Part shown: piece by piece, positions 43,922 to 54,123 of the stretch | How positions within the stretch are numbered: the stretch's first letter is position 1 | How the letters are laid out: every line of letters starts with the position of its first letter | Assembly: GCA_937872465.1 (NCBI GenBank) | Contig: CALMSR010000051.1 | Coordinates: forward strand, 1 to 64,000 | Reading direction: 5' to 3' | DNA length: 64,000 nucleotides | Origin: an uncultured Paracoccaceae bacterium | Lineage (GTDB): Bacteria; Pseudomonadota; Alphaproteobacteria; Rhodobacterales; Rhodobacteraceae | Notes under the pieces: model-generated | Seen by the model: only the letters and a program-made list of their open reading frames with translations | Database searches by the model: none | Told to the model about the DNA's origin: nothing | Made by a program: the position numbers and the translations under genes

Positions 43922-46203
43922 TGCATGCCCCTTCTCAACTTCTCGGCGATCTCGCTGCGCTTGTCGCTTTCCCAGTTCTGGTCCGGCAAGGCCTGCGGCA
44001 GCACGATCCGCGCCCTGGCGCCGGGCCGCGAGGACCCTTCGAAGACCGGCGCCGGAACCAGTTCGAGGCTGCCCTCGTGCTCCTCGATGATCTTCTTGAC
44101 GATGGGGAGCCCGAGGCCGGTTCCCTTGGCGCGATGGGTCACATAGGGCTCGAAGAGTCGCGCGGACTGGTCCGGCAGCCCGCAGCCGTTGTCCTGAATG
44201 TCGATCGTGAATGTGTCGGGCGTCGTGGCGAGGGCAACCCGGATCTCGCCCGGTGGCGCCGGATCGGCGGAAACACGCTCTTCGATCGCCTCCGCGGCGT
44301 TCTTCAGCAGGTTCGTCACCGCCTGGTTGATCATCGTCGCATCGAGATTGGCGATCACCGGCGTCTCCGGCAGGCTCACCGTGAAGGCGATGTCGGGCCG
44401 CGCGGTCTCCTGCAGGAGCACCGCATCGGCGATCAGCTTGCCCAGATCGACCGAGCGCCGCTCCGGCGCGCGCATGCGGGCGAATCTGGAGAATTCGTCG
44501 ACGATGCGCCGGAGGTCGTTGGTCTGGCGCACGATCACGTCGGCGTATTGCTCGAGCGCGGCCCGTTCCTCGCCCACCATGGGGCCGAACTTGCGCCGCA
44601 GCCGCTCGGCCGAGAGCTGGATCGGCGTCAACGGGTTCTTCACCTCGTGGGCGATGCGCCGCGCCACGTCGCCCCAGGCCGCGAGGCGTTGGGCCACCAC
44701 CAGGTCGGTGACGTCGTCGAAGGAGATCACGAAGCCCTCGAGGCTGCCGTCGTCCGCCAGCCGCACGGACATGCGCACGAGCAGATCCCTTTCGCCCGTC
44801 CTGCGGCGCAGCTTGACCTCGCCCTGGGCCACCCCGCCGCGGCGCGCGTCCAGGCGGTCGAAGAGCGCGCCGAATTCGGGAATGGCCTCGCGCAGCGGCT
44901 GGCCCACCGCCGCGGCGGGATCGAGGTCGAGCAGGGTCGTGGCCGCGGCATTGGCCATGTCGATCCGCCCCGAGCCGTCGAGCCCGATCACCCCGGCCGT
45001 GACCCCGGAGAGCACCGAATCGAACAGCCGCCGCCGACGGTCGGTCTCCTCATGGGCGGCGATCAGCGCGTCATGCTGGCCCTTCACCTGCCGGGTCATC
45101 TCGTTGAAGGTCCGGCCGAGCAGCGCGATCTCGTCGTCGCCCTTCTCCTCGCGCACGCGCACGTCGAGATCGCCGCGGCCGACCCGCTGGGCGGCGCTGG
45201 CGAGGCGGCCGACCGGCCTCGCGAGGCGCTCGGCGAACCAGAGCCCCGCCCAGACCGCCGCGAGGATGACCACCAGCGCGAATCCGAGATAGATCAGCGC
45301 GAATTCGAACAGGAGCTTGCCGCGGTCGGCTTCGAGCTGCTGGTAGAGCAGCACGGTCTGCTGGGTCTCGTCGAGCAGGCTCAGGATCTTCCCGTCCACG
45401 TCGCGGCTGACGTAGAGAAGGTGGTCGGGGAAGGATTCGAGCCGCAGCAGGGCGCGGAACTCGTTGCTTTCCCAGTCCTCTATGACGACGATCTCGCCGG
45501 AATCGGCGCGATCGACATCGGAGGGCGACGGGGGGGTGTAGTAGAAGCGATAGCTTCCCTCGCCGCGAGCGCGAATCGTGCCGTCGCTGTCGATCACATA
45601 GGCCTTGGGCAGCGCCCGCTGCATCTGGAGCTGGCCGCGGGTCAGAAGCTCGCGCAGCTGCCCGCCGGTCATCAGCGGATCGCGGTTCTTCTGGTCGTTG
45701 AGAAAGGCCGCGAGGACCGCTGCATCCGATTGCAGCGTGACACGGTGCTCCGCCTCGTAGGCCTGGGCCGCGGCAAGCGAATTGGTCACCACCGCGCGGA
45801 CCCGGTCGGAGAACCAGCCCTCCAGGCCGAAATTGAGCGAGATCGTCGCGAAGACCGCGACGAGCACCGTGGGGATCAGCGCGATCGCGGTGAAGAACCG
45901 CACGAGCCGCAAATGCAGGCGCGACCCCGCCGACTGCCGGCGCCGGGCGGCGATCATCGCACCGACGCGCCGCGCCACGAAGACCGCCACGACGATGGCA
46001 TAGACGAAATCGGCGAGCAGGATCGTGCGGAGCGCGTGGCGGCTGGTCAGGCCCTCCATGCCGCCGAGAACCCCGAAGGTCACGAAGGCCAGCAGCGGCC
46101 CGAGGCCGATCATCCCCCAGAAGAGCGCCGCCCGCACGGCCCTGGCTTCGCGCCAGCGCGCGAGGCGCTGTCCTGTCAATGTCAGCAGGCTATCGCTGCG
46201 CAT
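43918..46203 (-). CDS. ntrY: Membrane sensor histidine kinase NtrY
   Basis: The 761-residue kinase has two early spans (residues about 25-70), a third near 85-105, a large periplasmic domain (to about 280), a fourth span, HAMP (LARPVGRLASAAQRVGRGDLDV), PAS (FDSVLSGVTAGVIGLDGSG), the H-box RRIAHEVKNPLTPIQLSAERL and the ATPase domain (NLLKNAAEAIEE, DNGCGLP, GTGLGLPIVKKI). It phosphorylates NtrX. The ATG at 46203 is preferred to an in-frame TTG six codons earlier; neither has a strong ribosome site. Confidence 0.94.
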   Translation of the reverse strand: MRSDSLLTLTGQRLARWREARAVRAALFWGMIGLGPLLAFVTFGVLGGMEGLTSRHALRTILLADFVYAIVVAVFVARRVGAMIAARRRQSAGSRLHLRLVRFFTAIALIPTVLVAVFATISLNFGLEGWFSDRVRAVVTNSLAAAQAYEAEHRVTLQSDAAVLAAFLNDQKNRDPLMTGGQLRELLTRGQLQMQRALPKAYVIDSDGTIRARGEGSYRFYYTPPSPSDVDRADSGEIVVIEDWESNEFRALLRLESFPDHLLYVSRDVDGKILSLLDETQQTVLLYQQLEADRGKLLFEFALIYLGFALVVILAAVWAGLWFAERLARPVGRLASAAQRVGRGDLDVRVREEKGDDEIALLGRTFNEMTRQVKGQHDALIAAHEETDRRRRLFDSVLSGVTAGVIGLDGSGRIDMANAAATTLLDLDPAAAVGQPLREAIPEFGALFDRLDARRGGVAQGEVKLRRRTGERDLLVRMSVRLADDGSLEGFVISFDDVTDLVVAQRLAAWGDVARRIAHEVKNPLTPIQLSAERLRRKFGPMVGEERAALEQYADVIVRQTNDLRRIVDEFSRFARMRAPERRSVDLGKLIADAVLLQETARPDIAFTVSLPETPVIANLDATMINQAVTNLLKNAAEAIEERVSADPAPPGEIRVALATTPDTFTIDIQDNGCGLPDQSARLFEPYVTHRAKGTGLGLPIVKKIIEEHEGSLELVPAPVFEGSSRPGARARIVLPQALPDQNWESDKRSEIAEKLRRGMQ

Positions 46204-46240
46204 TCTTCCGTGACGCTTCAAACGCTCGACTGTGGCAGTC

Positions 46241-47689
<1,449 letters not shown>

Positions 47690-47692
47690 GGC

Positions 47693-48781
47693 TCAGGCCT
47701 CCGTTTCTTCGAACTTGCCGCGCCAGACCGGCAGCCGGACCCGGAACCGCGTGCGTCCCGGCCGGCTGTCGCATTCCACGACGCCCCCATGATCCGAGAT
47801 GAGCTTGGAGACGAGCGAGAGGCCGAGGCCGGTGCCGTTCACCTTCGAACTGACGAAGGGGTCGAAGATGTCGCGGATCAGCGATTCGGGAATGCCGGGG
47901 CCGTTGTCGCTGACCGTGACCACCAGCGGCAGGCTCTCGCTCCGACCGCCGGGGCGCTGCATCTTGACGCCCGGCCGGTAGGCCGAGGCGATCGAGATCG
48001 CGCCCCCGACCCGCGGCGCGGCCTCGGCGGCATTCTTCATCAGGTTCTGGAACACCTGGAGCAATTGGTCGGGATCGCCGGCGGTGGGCGGCAGCGAGGG
48101 ATCGTAATCCTCCACGAAGCGCACATGCGCCGCGAATCCCGCCTTGGCCGCGCGCCGCGCCCGGTCGAGCACGTCATGGATGTTCACCGGCCGGCGCTGC
48201 GCCGGGCGGAGGTCGCCGAACTGCTCGACGCGGTCGACGAGCTGGCCGATGCGCGCCGCCTCGGCCCGGATCAGCCCGGTCAGCTCGCGGTCCGAATCGC
48301 CGAGCCCCATCTCGAGCAGCTGGGCCGCGCCCGAGATCCCCGCCAGCGGGTTGCGGATCTCATGCGCGAGCATCGCCGCCATCCCGGTCACCGAACGCGC
48401 CGCCGAGCGATGGCCGAGGCTGCGGTCCATCCTGTCCGCCATGCCCTGGGGATGGAGCAGCATCAGGTAGCCCTCCCCGGATTCCTGCAGCGGCGCCACA
48501 TGGACGTTGTAGAGCTGCGCCGCCTGATCGCCCCAGCCGACCATGACGTTGTATTGCGCCACGGGCACGCCGCTCCGGCGCGATTGCTTTATCAGGTCGA
48601 CGAGCGTGCTGTCGCTGCCGACGAAGCGGTCGATCGGCCGGCCGATCAGCTGGCGGGACGAGGTGTCGGCGAATCCCTCCGCGGCGGGATTGGCGGCCAT
48701 GATGGCGTTCTCCGCGCCGAGCAGCAGCGCCGGATAGGGGATGGCGCTCCAGAGCGCGTCGAAGGCGAGCTGCTGCGTCAT
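47693..48781 (-). CDS. ntrB: Nitrogen regulation sensor histidine kinase NtrB
   Basis: The 362-residue cytoplasmic kinase/phosphatase has an N-terminal PAS domain (ALWSAIPYPALLLGAENAIMAANPAAEGF) and the H-box MLAHEIRNPLAGISGAAQLLEM near residue 140. The ATPase region reads NLMKNAAEAAPR, DNGPGIP and GTGLGLSLVSKLI. There are no membrane segments. It phosphorylates NtrC when nitrogen is scarce and is controlled by PII proteins, which are not in the window. Its start overlaps the dusB stop as ATGA, the usual nifR3-ntrB arrangement. Confidence 0.96.
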   Translation of the reverse strand: MTQQLAFDALWSAIPYPALLLGAENAIMAANPAAEGFADTSSRQLIGRPIDRFVGSDSTLVDLIKQSRRSGVPVAQYNVMVGWGDQAAQLYNVHVAPLQESGEGYLMLLHPQGMADRMDRSLGHRSAARSVTGMAAMLAHEIRNPLAGISGAAQLLEMGLGDSDRELTGLIRAEAARIGQLVDRVEQFGDLRPAQRRPVNIHDVLDRARRAAKAGFAAHVRFVEDYDPSLPPTAGDPDQLLQVFQNLMKNAAEAAPRVGGAISIASAYRPGVKMQRPGGRSESLPLVVTVSDNGPGIPESLIRDIFDPFVSSKVNGTGLGLSLVSKLISDHGGVVECDSRPGRTRFRVRLPVWRGKFEETEA

Positions 48782-49773
48782 GCGGCGACCAGCGCCTCCC
48801 CTGCCCCGAGGTCGTCGAGCTCGCGCCCGAGCATGCGCAGCACCGCGCCGGAATCCTCGGAGGCCATCACGCGGCGCCGCAACCCGCCGCTGCCGGGAAC
48901 GGCGTCGAGATACCAGCCGAGATGCTTCCGCGCGACGCGCAGCCCCAGGTTGTTCCCGTAGAAGCCGAGCATCGCCTGGTAATGTCCCGAGATCATGTCG
49001 ATCAGCGCCGCGCCCCCCGGCGGTGGCGGCGCTTTCTCTCCCGCCAGCCCGGCCGCGATCTCGCCCAGGATCCAGGGCCTGCCGCGCGCGGCCCGCCCGA
49101 CCATGATGCCGTCCGCGCCCGAAAGCCGCCGCGCCGCGCGCGCCGAGGCCGGATCGCCGATGTCGCCGTTGGCGATGACCGGCACACGGACAGCGGCCTT
49201 GACCGCGGCGATGGCCCGCCAGTCGGCGCGGCCGGCATAGAACTGGCAGCGTGTCCGGCCGTGCACGGCGATCTGCGTCGCCCCGGCCGCTTCGGCCCGG
49301 GCCGCGATCTGGGGCGCGTTCCGCTCTCCGTCGTCCCATCCCAGGCGCATCTTGACGCTGACGGGGACCGCGACCGCCTCCACCACCGCCGCGACGATCC
49401 GCACGGCGCGGTCGGGCTCGCGCATCAGCGCCGAGCCCGAGAGGCCGCCGGTCACCTTCTTGGCCGGGCAGCCGAAATTGATGTCGATGCGCGCGGCCCC
49501 CTGGCCCGCGCAGAAGCGCGCTGCCTCCGCCATCAGCGCCGGGTCGCGGCCGGCGAGCTGGATCGCCGTGCGGCGCTCCTCGATGCCCAGTTCCGCGCGC
49601 GCCCGCGCCTCGGGCCGCGCGCGCAGCATGTCGCCGCTCGCCACCATCTCCGAGACGACCATCGACGCGCCGCAGCGCAGCGCCAGCGCGCGGAACGGCA
49701 GGTCGCTGATTCCGGCCATCGGTGCCAGAATAACAGGCGGAACTTCAGATATGCTCGCGAGAGCGCCAGACAT
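48778..49773 (-). CDS. dusB: tRNA-dihydrouridine synthase (NifR3/DusB type)
   Basis: The 331-residue flavoenzyme reduces uridines in tRNA D-loops. Landmarks are ILAPMAGISDLPFRALA, the FMN region QLAGRDPALM, INFGCPAKKVTGGLSGSALM with the catalytic Cys, and ADGIMVGRAARGRPWI. It heads the nifR3-ntrB-ntrC operon. The ATG at 49773, seven codons into the longest reading frame, has AGG 4 nt upstream; the earlier GTG is poorly placed. It diverges from ispDF with about 155 bp between. Confidence 0.93.
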   Translation of the reverse strand: MSGALASISEVPPVILAPMAGISDLPFRALALRCGASMVVSEMVASGDMLRARPEARARAELGIEERRTAIQLAGRDPALMAEAARFCAGQGAARIDINFGCPAKKVTGGLSGSALMREPDRAVRIVAAVVEAVAVPVSVKMRLGWDDGERNAPQIAARAEAAGATQIAVHGRTRCQFYAGRADWRAIAAVKAAVRVPVIANGDIGDPASARAARRLSGADGIMVGRAARGRPWILGEIAAGLAGEKAPPPPGGAALIDMISGHYQAMLGFYGNNLGLRVARKHLGWYLDAVPGSGGLRRRVMASEDSGAVLRMLGRELDDLGAGEALVAA

Positions 49774-49856
49774 CTGCCTAATCCGATTGCACAACCTGAG
49801 CTTGGTTTACCCTGTGGAACGCTGCGCCGCAAGTTGCGGCCGCATCCGGCGACAGC

Positions 49857-49901
49857 ATTGTGAACGCCGGATTGTGAACGCCGGTTCACCCATTCTATAA
49901 G
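49857..49901 (+). promoter_or_regulatory. ispDF promoter with tandem/inverted repeat operator
   Basis: ATTGTGAACGCCGG is repeated head to tail (49857-49870 and 49871-49884). The second unit runs into TTCAC, producing the inverted repeat GTGAAC-GCCG-GTTCAC (49874-49889). The -35-like TTGTGA (49872-49877) lies inside it, and TATAAG (49896-49901) follows after 18 bases. A regulator bound here would cover the polymerase site. Confidence 0.5.
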
Positions 49902-49929
49902 GCGGCCGAAATCTGCCGGGGGAGAGGAA

Positions 49930-51081
49930 ATGCGGGTTGCCGCAGTGATCGTGGCGGCCGGGCGCGGACTGCGCCTCGGCGAGACGGTCCCGAAGCAATA
50001 TCTGCGCCTCGGCGCCAAGGCGGTGCTGCGCCACGGTCTCGACACCTTTCTTGCCCATCCCGCGATCACATGCGTGCAGGTGGTGATCGGCCCCGAGGAC
50101 GGGGATGCCTATGCCGCCGCCATCGAGGGGCTCTCCAGCGATCGCCTGCGCCCGCCCGTGCCCGGTGCCGAGAGCCGGGCGGGGTCGGTGCTGGCGGGGC
50201 TCGTGGCGCTGGAGCGCGAGGCGCCGGAGGCCGTGCTGATCCATGACGCGGCGCGCCCCTTCGTGACGCAGGACCTGATCTCGGAGATCCTTGCCGCGCT
50301 CGAGGCGGCGCCGGGCGCGCTGCCGGCGCTGCCGGTGGTCGATGCGCTCTGGCGCGGGGAGGCGGGCGCCGCGCGCGAACCGGTGGCGCGCGAGGGATTG
50401 TGGCGCGCCCAGACGCCGCAGGGATTCCGCTTCGCCGAGATCCTCGCCGCGCACCGCTCCCATGCCGGCGCGGCGGCCGACGATGCGGAAGTGGCGCGGG
50501 CGGCGGGCCTCGACGTGCGGCTGGTGGCCGGTTCGGAGGCGAATTTCAAGATCACCAATGCCCGCGACCTCGACCGCGCCCGCGCGCAGATGGAGAGCCC
50601 CATGGACATCCGCACCGGCAACGGTTTCGACGTGCATGCCTTCGGGCCCGGGGATGCGGTCATGCTCTGCGGCATCCGCCTGCCCTGCGACCGCGGCCTC
50701 GTGGGGCATTCCGACGCCGATGTCGGGCTGCACGCCCTTACGGACGCGATCTTCGGCGCGCTGGCCGAAGGCGACATCGGCCGGTGGTTCCCGCCCTCCG
50801 ATCCGGTCTGGAAGGGCGCGGCCTCCGAGATCTTCCTCGCGCGGGCGGCCGGCCGGGCCGCGGAACGGGGCTTCGCGCTCAGCCATCTCGACTGCACGCT
50901 GGTCTGCGAGACGCCGAAGATCGGCCCGCATGCCGGCGCCATGCGCGAGGAGATCGCCCGCATCGCCGGGATCGCGGCGGAGCGGGTGAGCGTCAAGGCC
51001 ACGACCAGCGAACGGCTCGGCTTCACCGGGCGCGGCGAGGGGATCGCGGCGCTCGCCACGGCGACGCTGGTGCGGGCATGA
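49930..51081 (+). CDS. ispDF: Bifunctional IspD/IspF isoprenoid enzyme
   Basis: The 383-residue fusion carries out two non-consecutive MEP-pathway steps. Residues 1 to about 225 are IspD (AAVIVAAGRGLRLGETVPKQYL, IHDAARPFVT, WRAQTPQGFRF), which makes CDP-methylerythritol. From about 227 the IspF domain begins (MDIRTGNGFDVHAFGPGD) with HSDADVGLHALTDAIFGALAEGD, the zinc-site region, and ends with KATTSERLGFTGRGEGIAALA. It makes the cyclodiphosphate. GGGAGAGG lies upstream of the start. It overlaps pgpA as ATGA. Confidence 0.96.
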   Translation: MRVAAVIVAAGRGLRLGETVPKQYLRLGAKAVLRHGLDTFLAHPAITCVQVVIGPEDGDAYAAAIEGLSSDRLRPPVPGAESRAGSVLAGLVALEREAPEAVLIHDAARPFVTQDLISEILAALEAAPGALPALPVVDALWRGEAGAAREPVAREGLWRAQTPQGFRFAEILAAHRSHAGAAADDAEVARAAGLDVRLVAGSEANFKITNARDLDRARAQMESPMDIRTGNGFDVHAFGPGDAVMLCGIRLPCDRGLVGHSDADVGLHALTDAIFGALAEGDIGRWFPPSDPVWKGAASEIFLARAAGRAAERGFALSHLDCTLVCETPKIGPHAGAMREEIARIAGIAAERVSVKATTSERLGFTGRGEGIAALATATLVRA

Positions 51082-51569
51082 GCCGCCTCGTCGCCACCTT
51101 CTTCTACGTCGGGCTGCTTCCGCGCGCGCCGGGCACCTGGGGATCCCTGGCCGCCCTGCCCTGCGCCTATCTCCTGCATCGCCTCGGGGGCTTCCCGCTC
51201 CTGGCGATCGCGACGATGGCGCTGGCGGTGCTGGGCTTTTGGGCGGCGGGGGCCGAGACGCGCGGCGGCGGCGACCCCGATCCCGGGGAGATCGTCGTCG
51301 ACGAGGTCGTCGGCCAATGGATCGCGCTCTTCCCGCTCTCGGGCGGGCTCTGGCTCGCCGGCGCGGCGCCGCAGGTCTTCCCCTGGCCTGGCTGGGTCGG
51401 CGCCTTCGTGATGTTCCGCCTCTTCGACATCTGGAAGCCCTGGCCGGTCTCCTGGGCGGACGGGTTGCACGGCGCGACCGGGATCATGCTCGACGACATC
51501 CTCGCGGGCGTCATGGCGGCGGTGGTGGTGGCGCTCGCCGCGGCGCTGGCCCATGGAATGCTGATGTGA
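51078..51569 (+). CDS. pgpA: Phosphatidylglycerophosphatase A
   Basis: The 163-residue inner-membrane phosphatase finishes phosphatidylglycerol synthesis. Landmarks are RAPGTWGSLAALP near residue 14, the acidic EIVVDEVVGQWIAL near 75, FVMFRLFDIWKPWPVSWAD and GIMLDDILAGVMA. Four hydrophobic segments are visible. The start overlaps the ispDF stop, and the stop overlaps the next gene's GTG start, so three genes are translationally chained. Confidence 0.92.
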   Translation: MSRLVATFFYVGLLPRAPGTWGSLAALPCAYLLHRLGGFPLLAIATMALAVLGFWAAGAETRGGGDPDPGEIVVDEVVGQWIALFPLSGGLWLAGAAPQVFPWPGWVGAFVMFRLFDIWKPWPVSWADGLHGATGIMLDDILAGVMAAVVVALAAALAHGMLM

Positions 51570-52054
51570 GTACCGCCGCGCTCGCCCGCGATATCCTCGG
51601 CGCTGCCCGTGCCCGAGGCTGGCGCATCGCCACCGCCGAAAGCTGCACCGGCGGCCTGGTCAGCGCGGCGCTGACCGAGATCCCCGGCTCCTCGGACGTC
51701 TTCGACCGCGGCTTCGTCACCTATTCCTATCCCGCCAAGACCGCGATGCTGGGGGTGCCGCAGGCGATGCTCGCGGCGGAGGGCGCCGTCTCCGAGCCGG
51801 TCGCCCGCGCCATGGCGGAGGGCGCGCTGGCCGCCTCCGATGCGCAGCTGGCGGTGGCGGTGACCGGCGTCGCGGGACCCGGCGCCTCCGAGGCCAAGCC
51901 CGAGGGCCTGGTCTGGTTCGCGACCGCAGGCCCGCGCGGCGCCCGCACGGTGCGGCGGGACTTCGGGGCGCTCGGGCGGGCCGAGGTCAGGGCGCGGAGC
52001 GTCGGGGTGGCGCTCGAGCTGCTGCTTCAGGAGCTTTCTGCCGGCGCGCCGTAG
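51566..52054 (+). CDS. pncC: Nicotinamide-nucleotide amidohydrolase (CinA C-terminal type)
   Basis: The 162-residue protein is a stand-alone CinA C-terminal domain that deamidates NMN to NaMN, recycling NAD. IATAESCTGGLVSAALTEIPGSSDVFDRGFVTYS and AVTGVAGPGASEAKPEGLVWFA are the family hallmarks. The GTG at 51566 overlaps the pgpA stop. Its 3' end overlaps the convergent ratA-like gene by 28 bp, so the two transcripts are antisense there. Confidence 0.9.
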   Translation: MSTAALARDILGAARARGWRIATAESCTGGLVSAALTEIPGSSDVFDRGFVTYSYPAKTAMLGVPQAMLAAEGAVSEPVARAMAEGALAASDAQLAVAVTGVAGPGASEAKPEGLVWFATAGPRGARTVRRDFGALGRAEVRARSVGVALELLLQELSAGAP

Positions 52055-52497
52055 AGCGCCCCGGCGCGCCGCTCGAAGGCGCGCACGATCCGGTGCATCG
52101 CCTCGTTGAAGACCACGCCGATGATGCGCTGCAGGAGCGCCGAGCGGAACTCGAAATCCACGAAGAAATCCACCTCGCAGGATGTCTCGCCGCGCGGCTC
52201 GAACTTCCAGTGGTTGTTGAGGTAGCGGAACGGCCCGTCGAGATATTCCACGTCGATGCGCCGCGCCTCGGGGCGCAGGGTGACGCGGCTGCCGAAGCGT
52301 TCGCGGAAGAGCTTGAAGGAGATCACCAGATCGGCGTCCATCACCTCGCCCGTCCCGTCCGGCAACGGCCGGATCTGGCGCGCCCGCGCCGCGGCGCACC
52401 AGGGCAGGAACTCGGGATAGCTGCCCACATCGGCGATGAGCGCGTACATCTGCTCCGCGGAATAGGGCATGACGCGTATCTCGGCATGGGTCGGCAT
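52027..52497 (-). CDS. Coq10/RatA-type START-domain protein
   Basis: The 156-residue protein has the polyketide-cyclase/START fold of the RatA and Coq10 group: [53 protein letters not shown] and [23 protein letters not shown]. In alphaproteobacteria such proteins are taken to bind ubiquinone and assist respiration; the RatA toxin role is known from E. coli only. The start at 52497 has no strong ribosome site, but the N-terminus matches the family. It diverges from hpt. Confidence 0.85.
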   Translation of the reverse strand: MPTHAEIRVMPYSAEQMYALIADVGSYPEFLPWCAAARARQIRPLPDGTGEVMDADLVISFKLFRERFGSRVTLRPEARRIDVEYLDGPFRYLNNHWKFEPRGETSCEVDFFVDFEFRSALLQRIIGVVFNEAMHRIVRAFERRAGALYGAPAESS

Positions 52498-52600
52498 GGG
52501 GGCGGCGTCGCTCGCTGTCGAAGGCGTTTGTCGGCGGGGGACAATGACCATAGGATGTCGCCCGGCACAAGCCTCGGGGCAGCAGGGAGCGGAGCGCCAC

Positions 52601-53140
52601 ATGACGACGCAGACCTACGTGATCGACGAGATGATCTCGGCGAAAGCCATCGCCGCGCGGGTCGAGGCGCTGGCCCGCGAGATCTCGGAGCATTTCGCCG
52701 GCACCGACAAGCTGGTGGTGATCGGGCTGCTGCGCGGCTCCTTCGTCTTCATCGCCGATCTGGTGCGCGAGATCGACCTGCCGGTCGAGGTGGATTTCCT
52801 CGAGGTCTCGTCCTACGGCAATGCCACCGAATCGAGCCGGGAGGTGCGCATTCTCAAGGACCTGCGCGGCGAGATCGAGGGACGCGACGTGCTGGTGGTC
52901 GAGGATATCGTCGATACCGGCAACACGCTGAGCCACGTGCTCGCGATCCTGCGCACCCGCAACCCCGCGCGGCTCGAGGTCTGCGCGCTGCTCGACAAGC
53001 CGTCGCGGCGCGAGGTGGAGGTGACGGCGCGCTGGATCGGCTTCGAGATCCCCGACAGGTTCGTGGTCGGCTACGGCATCGACTATGCCCAGCGGAACCG
53101 CAACCTGCCCCATATCGGCGCGGTGCGGTTCCTCGCGTGA
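52601..53140 (+). CDS. hpt: Hypoxanthine phosphoribosyltransferase
   Basis: The 179-residue salvage enzyme converts hypoxanthine and guanine to IMP and [24 protein letters not shown], the flexible-loop [10 protein letters not shown] and the PRPP motif [15 protein letters not shown] are intact, with [18 protein letters not shown] closing the base pocket. GGAGCGGAG lies upstream of the start at 52601. Two-box repeat copy C begins 13 bp after the stop. Confidence 0.94.
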   Translation: MTTQTYVIDEMISAKAIAARVEALAREISEHFAGTDKLVVIGLLRGSFVFIADLVREIDLPVEVDFLEVSSYGNATESSREVRILKDLRGEIEGRDVLVVEDIVDTGNTLSHVLAILRTRNPARLEVCALLDKPSRREVEVTARWIGFEIPDRFVVGYGIDYAQRNRNLPHIGAVRFLA

Positions 53141-53153
53141 CGTCCCGCGGGCC

Positions 53154-53209
53154 GTCCCCATGGGGACAGTCCGCAAGGCGCTGTTTTCATGGAATAAAAG
53201 TGTTAACGC
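53154..53209 (+). repeat. Two-box intergenic repeat, copy C
   Basis: GTCCCCATGGGGACA, 25 variable bases and ATAAAAGTGTTAACGC are laid out exactly as in copies A and B. It starts 13 bp after the hpt stop in hpt's direction, in the gap between convergent hpt and bioY. Confidence 0.9.
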
Positions 53210-53259
53210 ATCCGCGGACGTCGCGGCTGGTCCCCGTGCCGTCCGTAGCCACAGCCCCC

Positions 53260-53279
53260 GCCCGTGCGCCAGCACGGGC
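53260..53279. terminator. Stem-loop between hpt and bioY
   Basis: GCCCGTGC-GCCA-GCACGGGC is a perfect 8-bp hairpin between convergent genes, with part of the arm (GCCCGTGC) repeated about 14 bp downstream. No T-tract follows, so a terminator role is uncertain. Confidence 0.35.
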
Positions 53280-53356
53280 AGCGTCCGCCCGTGCCTCCCG
53301 CGGTGTTCGACCGGAAAGTGAGCCCGGCGTGACCTGGCCGACGCGCGGCGCCCGGA

Positions 53357-53962
53357 TCAGGCGCGCGCGTTGCCGACCAGCTTCCAGAGTGCAGGCATGA
53401 TCAGCGCGGCCAGCGCCAGCTTGAGCGCGTCGCCGATCAGGAAGGGATAGAGGCCCCATTCGAGGATCGGCTTGTCCCAGCCGTAGAGCAGGCCGAGCCA
53501 GAGGATGCCGGGCACATAGACCAGCACGGTGCCGATGGCCATCGCCGCGGCCATGCCGCCGATGCTGCGGTCCCAGCCGCGCCGGGCGGCGAGCCCCAGC
53601 GCCAGCGTCGCCAGCACCCAGCCGACGAGATAGCCGCCGGTGCCGCCCATCATGTATTCGATGCCGTTCAGCTCCGCCGAGGTGCCGGCGAAGACGTCCC
53701 AGCCGAAGGCGCCGAGCCCCATGTAGGCGAGGATCGTCGCCAGCCCCAGCCGCGGCCCGTAGGCGGCGCCGAGCATCAGCACCGCGAAGGATCCCATGGT
53801 GATCGGCACCGGCGAGGGCCAGACCGGCACCGCGATCTTGGCGGCGGCGATGTGGATGGCGACGCCGAGCGCCACGAGGACGGCGCGCCTTGCCCAGAGA
53901 CCCGCACCCTCGGCGGGCCAGAGCGCTTCGGTCAGGACGTGTCGGGATGCGGTCTGGGCCAT
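53357..53962 (-). CDS. bioY: Biotin transporter substrate-binding subunit BioY
   Basis: The 201-residue inner-membrane protein is the S-component of an ECF biotin transporter. About six hydrophobic segments are visible, with the biotin-site landmarks VPVWPSPVPITMGSFAVLMLGAAYGPRLG and MMGGTGGYLVGW. No bioM or bioN genes are adjacent; solitary BioY proteins can take up biotin in some alphaproteobacteria. AGGA lies 8 nt before the start at 53962. It diverges from ytoQ. Confidence 0.93.
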   Translation of the reverse strand: MAQTASRHVLTEALWPAEGAGLWARRAVLVALGVAIHIAAAKIAVPVWPSPVPITMGSFAVLMLGAAYGPRLGLATILAYMGLGAFGWDVFAGTSAELNGIEYMMGGTGGYLVGWVLATLALGLAARRGWDRSIGGMAAAMAIGTVLVYVPGILWLGLLYGWDKPILEWGLYPFLIGDALKLALAALIMPALWKLVGNARA

Positions 53963-54123
53963 GGCGGTGCGGTTCCTGCGCTGGGAAGAGGCTCTCGCGC
54001 CTTGATGCCGCAACCGCGAGCGGCTGTCCAGCGACAGGGCGTCCGGCAGGTCATGGCGGAGTTCCGGTTGCCAAGGGAAGCGGCATGGCCGAAGGTGCCT
54101 CCCGGCAAAGAGGGTGGGTTCCG

